Source: Maioricimonas rarisocia
GTDB lineage: Bacteria > Planctomycetota > Planctomycetia > Planctomycetales > Planctomycetaceae
Assembly: GCF_007747795.1 (NCBI RefSeq)
Contig: NZ_CP036275.1
Location: forward strand, 6,378,001 to 6,442,000
Length of the DNA: 64,000 nucleotides
Direction: 5' to 3'
Below, piece by piece: positions 59,694 through 64,000 of the stretch. The notes beneath the pieces are model-generated. The model did no database searches, was not told the DNA's origin, and was given only the letters and a program-made list of their open reading frames with translations. A program made the position numbers and the translations under genes. Position 1 is the stretch's first letter. Every line of letters starts with the position of its first letter.

Positions 59694-60698
59694 CTACTGC
59701 TGCGCCCCGTCCTGACTGCGGAAACGTTCGCTGGCCTGCCGCAGAAACCGCTTCTCTGCCGGAGAAAGCGAGTCCATGCCTTCGCGGTGCACCTTGTCGA
59801 GCAGTTCGTCCAGCTTCTGAACGGTTTCGGCCCGTTCGCGTTCATCCCGCAGGCGGCGTTCCTCGGCCCGTTTCTGCTTCCATCGCTGGAGCAGGCCCTT
59901 GCGAGGGGGACGGGATTGCGGATCGGATGCCGACCGCTCGAGGCTCGTGTACCCCTGCGAGAAGTCGTAGCCCATGAACGAATCATCAAACCGCTCGACC
60001 AGCTGCGACATGTAGAATTCCTGGATGCCGAGCGTGACGATCAGAAATCCGAGCATCACCAGCCAGACTTCGTCGAAGATCAGCCCGCCGAATGCCAGCA
60101 CCACTCCCGTGATGATCCCGATGCGATGGCAGAGCGTCCAGGCCGACTCGGCATCGGTACGCGTGGCCACCAGTGCCTGCAGAATGCGGCCACCGTCGAG
60201 CGGATAGGCCGGCAGCAGGTTCAGCCACATCAGCTTCCAGTTCAGCGAGAAGACGAGCACCAGCGTCCCCTGCAGGACGTTGTTCGGCATCTCGGCATAG
60301 GGGATCGTCACCAGGTTGGCGGCCGATCCCAGCAGACCGGCTGCATGAACCACCGGCAGCGTCGCCAGGCAAAGCAGCAGGTTCGCGAACGGACCGGCAC
60401 CGGTGGTGACCAGTTCGGAGCGAAGATTGGGGGCCGTTCGAACGGTTGCCAGGCCCCCCAGCGGCCAGAGCAGGATGTCGTCGCCGGAGCCACCCGTCAT
60501 GCGGGCACCGAAGACGTGAAACAGCTCGTGGATGAGCACGCTGCCAATCAGGATCCCGAACAGCAGGGAGCCGAGGCTGAAGCCGAACCGAAACCAGAAG
60601 ACCACTGCCAGCAATGGGAACAGCCAGCTGATCCGGATGCGCACACCGAACCAGTAGCCGATCGGAAATGCCAGAAACAGTGGGCTCTGCCTGTCCAT
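59694..60698 (-). CDS. Site-2 protease family (M50B) membrane metalloprotease
   Basis: A 334-residue membrane protein starting at ATG 60698. HELFH (residues 57-61) is the zinc motif in a membrane helix and LNLLPAYPLDGGRILQAL carries the third-ligand Asp. Five or six hydrophobic segments precede a charged coiled-coil tail (about 250-334) rich in Arg and Glu. Family members cleave membrane-spanning substrates, often anti-sigma factors. No sigma/anti-sigma pair is nearby. The upstream TTG or ATG extension is not hydrophobic and is left out. Confidence 0.88.
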   Translation of the reverse strand: MDRQSPLFLAFPIGYWFGVRIRISWLFPLLAVVFWFRFGFSLGSLLFGILIGSVLIHELFHVFGARMTGGSGDDILLWPLGGLATVRTAPNLRSELVTTGAGPFANLLLCLATLPVVHAAGLLGSAANLVTIPYAEMPNNVLQGTLVLVFSLNWKLMWLNLLPAYPLDGGRILQALVATRTDAESAWTLCHRIGIITGVVLAFGGLIFDEVWLVMLGFLIVTLGIQEFYMSQLVERFDDSFMGYDFSQGYTSLERSASDPQSRPPRKGLLQRWKQKRAEERRLRDERERAETVQKLDELLDKVHREGMDSLSPAEKRFLRQASERFRSQDGAQQ

Positions 60699-60931
60699 GA
60701 CCGGAGCACGCCTGGTTAGGGAAGGAGGACTGGGTTGCCCCGCCGTGCACGTTTGTGCGGTCGTCAACTCCCGATGCTACCACCTCCTGCCAGACCTCGC
60801 AATTCGTCTCCTGAGGCCGAGGTGTGGAGAAACCGGCGAACACCGCGTCCTCCGGCAACTGTCTTCGCCTCGCAGACCACGAAATGCCTCCGGAATCCCC
60901 CAGAGCACGCAAAGCCGGGAAAATCGTTCGC

Positions 60932-60959
60932 TTGTGTCAGACCACGTTCACCCTATAAT
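60932..60959 (+). promoter_or_regulatory. Candidate sigma-70 promoter of the nuo operon
   Basis: TTGTGT (60932-60937), a 16-base spacer and a perfect TATAAT (60954-60959). It lies 68 bases before ATG 61028 of nuoI in the divergent gap with the protease gene. Confidence 0.55.
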
Positions 60960-61027
60960 CGCTGTGAAGACTTGGCATTCGTGCACACGTTCTGTGCAAA
61001 GCTGTCCCCAGCTGCCGCGAGGTCGAC

Positions 61028-61579
61028 ATGCGTGAGTGGTTCCGGAACGTCTGGGTGGCTGTCTCGACGGTCCTCAAAGGCCTGAAAGTCACCTTCGGCG
61101 TCATGTTCGCCACCTATCGGCGAAAGGCGTTCACCGAGATTTACGAGTATCCGGAGAAACCGGTGCCCGTGAAGGCCCGGTATCGGGGATTCCACCGCTT
61201 CGACCTGACGACCTGCATCGGCTGCGAAAAATGTGCAGTGGCCTGCCCGGTCGACTGCATCTATATCGAAAAAGAAAAGAGTCCCGTCGGCAAAGGGTTC
61301 CGAATCGACGGTTTTACCATCGATTACACGAAGTGCATGTTTTGTGCACTGTGCGTCGAACCCTGCCCGGTTGACTGTATCTTCATGGGGTCGAACCACG
61401 ACCTGAGCTGCTACAGTCGGGATGGTTGCATCGTCGACTATGCGAAAGTCCCGCTCCAGGTCGGGTGGGGCCAGTCCACGCTCAATCCGACCGCGGTGGC
61501 CGAGTCGAAAGTCCTGTACGAACCGGTCTGGGTCAAAGGAGAACCAAGCCCGTTCGAATACGCATCCGAAGAGTCCTGA
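61028..61579 (+). CDS. nuoI: NADH-quinone oxidoreductase subunit I
   Basis: A 183-residue ferredoxin-like subunit with two 4Fe-4S sites: [12 protein letters not shown] and [12 protein letters not shown]. The N-terminal helix ([20 protein letters not shown]) associates with the membrane arm. It relays electrons in the peripheral arm of complex I. It is the first gene here, upstream of nuoA, whereas nuoI commonly comes after nuoH. Confidence 0.95.
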   Translation: MREWFRNVWVAVSTVLKGLKVTFGVMFATYRRKAFTEIYEYPEKPVPVKARYRGFHRFDLTTCIGCEKCAVACPVDCIYIEKEKSPVGKGFRIDGFTIDYTKCMFCALCVEPCPVDCIFMGSNHDLSCYSRDGCIVDYAKVPLQVGWGQSTLNPTAVAESKVLYEPVWVKGEPSPFEYASEES

Positions 61580-61634
61580 AACGTCCTGTCCCGGGGGTGC
61601 GCTCCCCGGAATTGGCCGGCGAGGTCCGTACCCA

Positions 61635-62117
61635 ATGAATTCACCGGCAACGCCGAACAAGAAGTACTTCACCCCGGAAGAGGCCAATCGGACTCTTCCG
61701 CTGGTGCGGGCGATCGTCAAGGACATCGTCTCGCTGGCCGGCGACCTCGATCGCCGCCGCGAACGACTGGAATCGGTCCGCAAAAAGGTTTCCAGCCGTC
61801 GCGAACGGGACCGGGACGATCCCTACGAGGAAGAAGTCCGGCAGATGGAGCAGGAACTCAAGCAGGATGACCGTCGCCTCGACGAGTACCGCCACGAGCT
61901 CACCTCTCTCGGTGCCGAACTGAAAGACGAGTACGTCGGTCTGGTCGATTTCCGCTCCCGCATGGAAGACCGCGACGTCTATCTCTGCTGGAAGCTGGGC
62001 GAGGAAGAAATCGGTTTCTGGCACGAACTCGAGGCGGGTGTCGCCGGCCGCGTTTCGCTCCTGGAAGAATCAGTGGCCGGGCCGGACAGCGATCTCGAGG
62101 GTGAGCCTGAAGCCTGA
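61635..62117 (+). CDS. DUF2203-family protein
   Basis: A 160-residue cytoplasmic protein with KYFTPEEANRTLPLVRAIV at the N-terminus, a charged coiled coil (about 35-105) and GLVDFRSRMEDRDVYLCWKLGEEEIGFWHE, the pattern of DUF2203. Its function is unknown in all species I know. It lies 55 bases after nuoI and 66 before nuoA, so it is probably cotranscribed with complex I genes. Confidence 0.88.
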   Translation: MNSPATPNKKYFTPEEANRTLPLVRAIVKDIVSLAGDLDRRRERLESVRKKVSSRRERDRDDPYEEEVRQMEQELKQDDRRLDEYRHELTSLGAELKDEYVGLVDFRSRMEDRDVYLCWKLGEEEIGFWHELEAGVAGRVSLLEESVAGPDSDLEGEPEA

Positions 62118-62183
62118 TCCCGGACCGTCGACAGCGACGTCGATCGGAGTTGCATTCCCAAGCGAAGGACGAACGTCACGACG

Positions 62184-62756
62184 ATGACCGACCTGAACCT
62201 GCATCTGCTGCTCGCCGTCGCCACCGGGGCCGTCTTCCTCCTTGTTCCTCTCCTGATCGGCAAACTGGTCCGCCCCAAGCTTCCGACCGTCGAGAAAGAC
62301 GCCGTCTACGAGTGCGGCGAACCGACCATCGGCTCGAGCTACATCCAGTTCGACCTGCGTTTCTACGTCGTCGCGCTGCTGTTCATCATCTTCGACGTCG
62401 AAGTCGCATTCTTCTTCCCGTGGGCCCTGGTGTTCGGCAACGCCACGCAGCTGGCCGACCCCCGCCTGTCCGAAGAGGCGCGCCTCCGCCTGTCCGACCA
62501 GCTGACCAACGTGATGCCCGGCACCACGACGGCCGACACGGCGATCGGCGCCAGCGACGCCCTGCGTCTGGCAATGACCGGGTTCGCCGACATCCTCGTC
62601 TTTTTCGGCGTCCTGCTGGTCGGTTTCGCCTACGTCTGGAAGCGCGGAGACCTCGACTGGGTCCGCGCCATGGTCGCCCAGGCAAAGCAGGCCCCCGCAC
62701 GTCCGCGATCGCCGCTGCTGCGTGAACAGCATCACGAAACGCAGACCGTCGCCTGA
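62184..62756 (+). CDS. nuoA: NADH-quinone oxidoreductase subunit A
   Basis: A 190-residue membrane subunit. The conserved loop YECGEPTIGSSYIQFDLRFY and the helix ALLFIIFDVEVAFFFPWALV identify NuoA. There are three helices. About 55 residues between the second and third helices (from NATQLADPRLSEEARLRL) are longer than in most NuoA (usual length about 120-150). The protein sits at the junction of the membrane and peripheral arms. Confidence 0.95.
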   Translation: MTDLNLHLLLAVATGAVFLLVPLLIGKLVRPKLPTVEKDAVYECGEPTIGSSYIQFDLRFYVVALLFIIFDVEVAFFFPWALVFGNATQLADPRLSEEARLRLSDQLTNVMPGTTTADTAIGASDALRLAMTGFADILVFFGVLLVGFAYVWKRGDLDWVRAMVAQAKQAPARPRSPLLREQHHETQTVA

Positions 62757-62845
62757 TCGCAGCGGTACCGGGCGGCCCCATTCGAACACCGCCCCCCGGT
62801 TCGTCGAACCAGCCCGTCATCCTGTGGCACGTTCCGAGAGCGCTC

Positions 62846-63379
62846 ATGACCGTTTCCGAGATTCACGCCCGCCTGGTCGACAAGTTCGGTTCCGACGCCA
62901 TTCCGGCGCTCAATACCGAAGCGATCGATCACTGGGTCGAAGTCGCTGCCGACCGCATGGCCGAGGTTGCCGAGTTCCTCAAACAGGACGAGGCCCTGCA
63001 GTTCGACAATCTGACCGACCTCTGCGGAGTCGACTACTTTGCAGCGGATCCGAAGCAGTTGAAGAAGCTCGATCACGAACCGCACGTCGAGGTCGTGTAC
63101 CAGTTGTACAGCTTCCCGCTCAAGCATCGCTGCACCGTCAAGGTGAAGCTGCCGCGGTGGAAGAACGACGAAGAAGGTGTCCTGCCGGAAGTCCCTTCGG
63201 TCGCCCACATCTGGGCGATTGCCGACTGGCACGAGCGTGAAACGTTCGATCTGATGGGCATCCGGTTCCTGAATCATCCGAACCTGTCGCGGATCCTCTG
63301 CCCCGACGACTGGGTCGGACACGCACTGCGCAAGGATTACGAGTTCCCGCTGGAGTACCACGGAATTCGCGGCATGTAG
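62846..63379 (+). CDS. nuoC: NADH-quinone oxidoreductase subunit C
   Basis: A 177-residue subunit (30 kDa homologue). LTDLCGVDYFA, HRCTVKVKLPR, and the signature WHERETFDLMGIRFLNHPN with LRKDYEFP near the C-terminus are diagnostic. It is a separate gene, not fused to NuoD as in Escherichia coli. It starts 89 bases after nuoA, so the space usually taken by nuoB is absent. Confidence 0.95.
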   Translation: MTVSEIHARLVDKFGSDAIPALNTEAIDHWVEVAADRMAEVAEFLKQDEALQFDNLTDLCGVDYFAADPKQLKKLDHEPHVEVVYQLYSFPLKHRCTVKVKLPRWKNDEEGVLPEVPSVAHIWAIADWHERETFDLMGIRFLNHPNLSRILCPDDWVGHALRKDYEFPLEYHGIRGM

Positions 63380-63472
63380 ACGACACCCGCAATCGCGGGA
63401 TGCACTTCGCGTCACGTCATTCGAGACCGTCCACGGACCCGCATTGCCGGGCTGACCGGATCAGAACACGCC

Positions 63473-64000
63473 ATGGCCATTCAGACCGAAGATCCCCGCG
63501 TCATCGAGTTCGACGTTCGGACCGACGAGATGCTCGTCAACATGGGGCCGCAGCACCCGAGTACGCACGGCGTGCTTCGACTCCTGCTGCGGACCGATGG
63601 CGAAGTCGTCCACGAGTGCACGCCTCACATCGGGTACCTGCATCGCTGTGCCGAGAAGATCGGCGAGAACCTCGCCGGTCCGCAGTGGATCCCCTACACC
63701 GACCGGATGGACTACCTCGCCGGGATGAACATGAATCTCGGCATGTCGCTCGCCTACGAGAAGCTGCTGGGCATGGAATTGCCCGAGAAAGCGGTGACCC
63801 TCCGCGTGATCATCGCCGAGCTGGGCCGCATCGCCAGCCACTTGGTCGGCATGGGAGCGTACGGCCTGGACCTGGGAAGCTTCAGCCCGTTCCTGTACGC
63901 ATTCCGTGAGCGGGAAATCATTCTCGACCTGTTCGAGGAAGTCTGCGGGGCCCGCCTGACGTACAGCTATCTGACGATCGGCGGTGCGACGCACGACCTG
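63473..64000 (+). CDS. nuoD: NADH-quinone oxidoreductase subunit D (cut by right edge)
   Basis: The first 176 residues of the 49-kDa subunit. NMGPQHPSTHGVLRLLLRTDGE is the conserved beta-sheet and HIGYLHRCAEKIGE the quinone-site region. The rest continues beyond the window. It lies 93 bases after nuoC. Confidence 0.95.
   Translation, partial: MAIQTEDPRVIEFDVRTDEMLVNMGPQHPSTHGVLRLLLRTDGEVVHECTPHIGYLHRCAEKIGENLAGPQWIPYTDRMDYLAGMNMNLGMSLAYEKLLGMELPEKAVTLRVIIAELGRIASHLVGMGAYGLDLGSFSPFLYAFREREIILDLFEEVCGARLTYSYLTIGGATHDL

Noticed and set aside
62757-62845. A short nuoB remnant between nuoA and nuoC
   Set aside because: Only 89 bases are present and no Cys-containing NuoB motif is found in any frame.

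Overview
The window looks like chromosomal DNA of a planctomycete (Planctomycetales; genus not determinable by eye). The clues are a high G+C content, a DUF1501 Tat-exported protein beside a neutral-ceramidase-like protein, several lipoproteins and small proteins of types I associate with this phylum, a FlgI-like lipoprotein with HEAT repeats, a cytochrome c/beta-propeller protein, and degenerate palindromic repeats in the intergenic spaces. No rRNA, tRNA, CRISPR array or prophage was recognised. One complete IS4-family insertion sequence is present.

Layout. 0-4.7 kb: the N-terminal part of a large polyketide/secondary-lipid synthase (KS-KS-AT-ACP), cut by the left edge. 5.3-12.5 kb: a TolC-like outer-membrane lipoprotein facing a minus-strand set with a GAF-HlyD adaptor, an M50 protease-HlyD fusion and a small sulfotransferase; together they look like an envelope export apparatus without an ABC ATPase. 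12.9-15.5 kb: a proline-rich lipoprotein and a Wza-type polysaccharide export lipoprotein. 15.5-17.5 kb: palindromic repeats and the IS element, which sits inside a heptamer tandem repeat. 17.5-21.3 kb: an alkaline-phosphatase-superfamily protein, a bacterial member of the plant-type reversibly glycosylated polypeptide family, and an overlapping GT2 glycosyltransferase. 21.7-27.3 kb: a serine hydrolase, a DUF433/DUF5615 toxin-antitoxin pair, a Cys-rich small lipoprotein, and the ceramidase-like and DUF1501 proteins. 27.5-35.8 kb: a small basic and a small acidic protein with a strong terminator, a LysR regulator, and gltB-gltD (glutamate synthase). 35.9-38.8 kb: two terpenoid-cyclase-like alpha/alpha-toroid proteins around a repeat-filled gap.

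39-46 kb: the FlgI-like lipoprotein, smc and a ZIP metal transporter. 46.6-51.2 kb: an RND transporter translationally coupled to an App1-type lipid phosphatase. 51.4-54.1 kb: two small conserved-looking proteins and a GH10-like protein without the expected catalytic glutamates. 54.4-57.6 kb: purC, a HAD-like protein without its nucleophilic Asp, a FabZ-like dehydratase and trmB. 57.6-60.7 kb: a small protein, a dihaem cytochrome/beta-propeller protein and a second site-2 protease. 61-64 kb: the start of a respiratory complex I operon, nuoI-DUF2203-nuoA-nuoC-nuoD, without nuoB in its usual place; nuoD is cut by the right edge.

Cell-envelope functions dominate: export, exopolysaccharide, glycosyl transfer, lipid hydrolysis and secreted redox proteins. 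They are interleaved with housekeeping genes (gltBD, smc, purC, trmB, nuo). All family assignments were made by recognising motifs in translated sequence; no database search was run.
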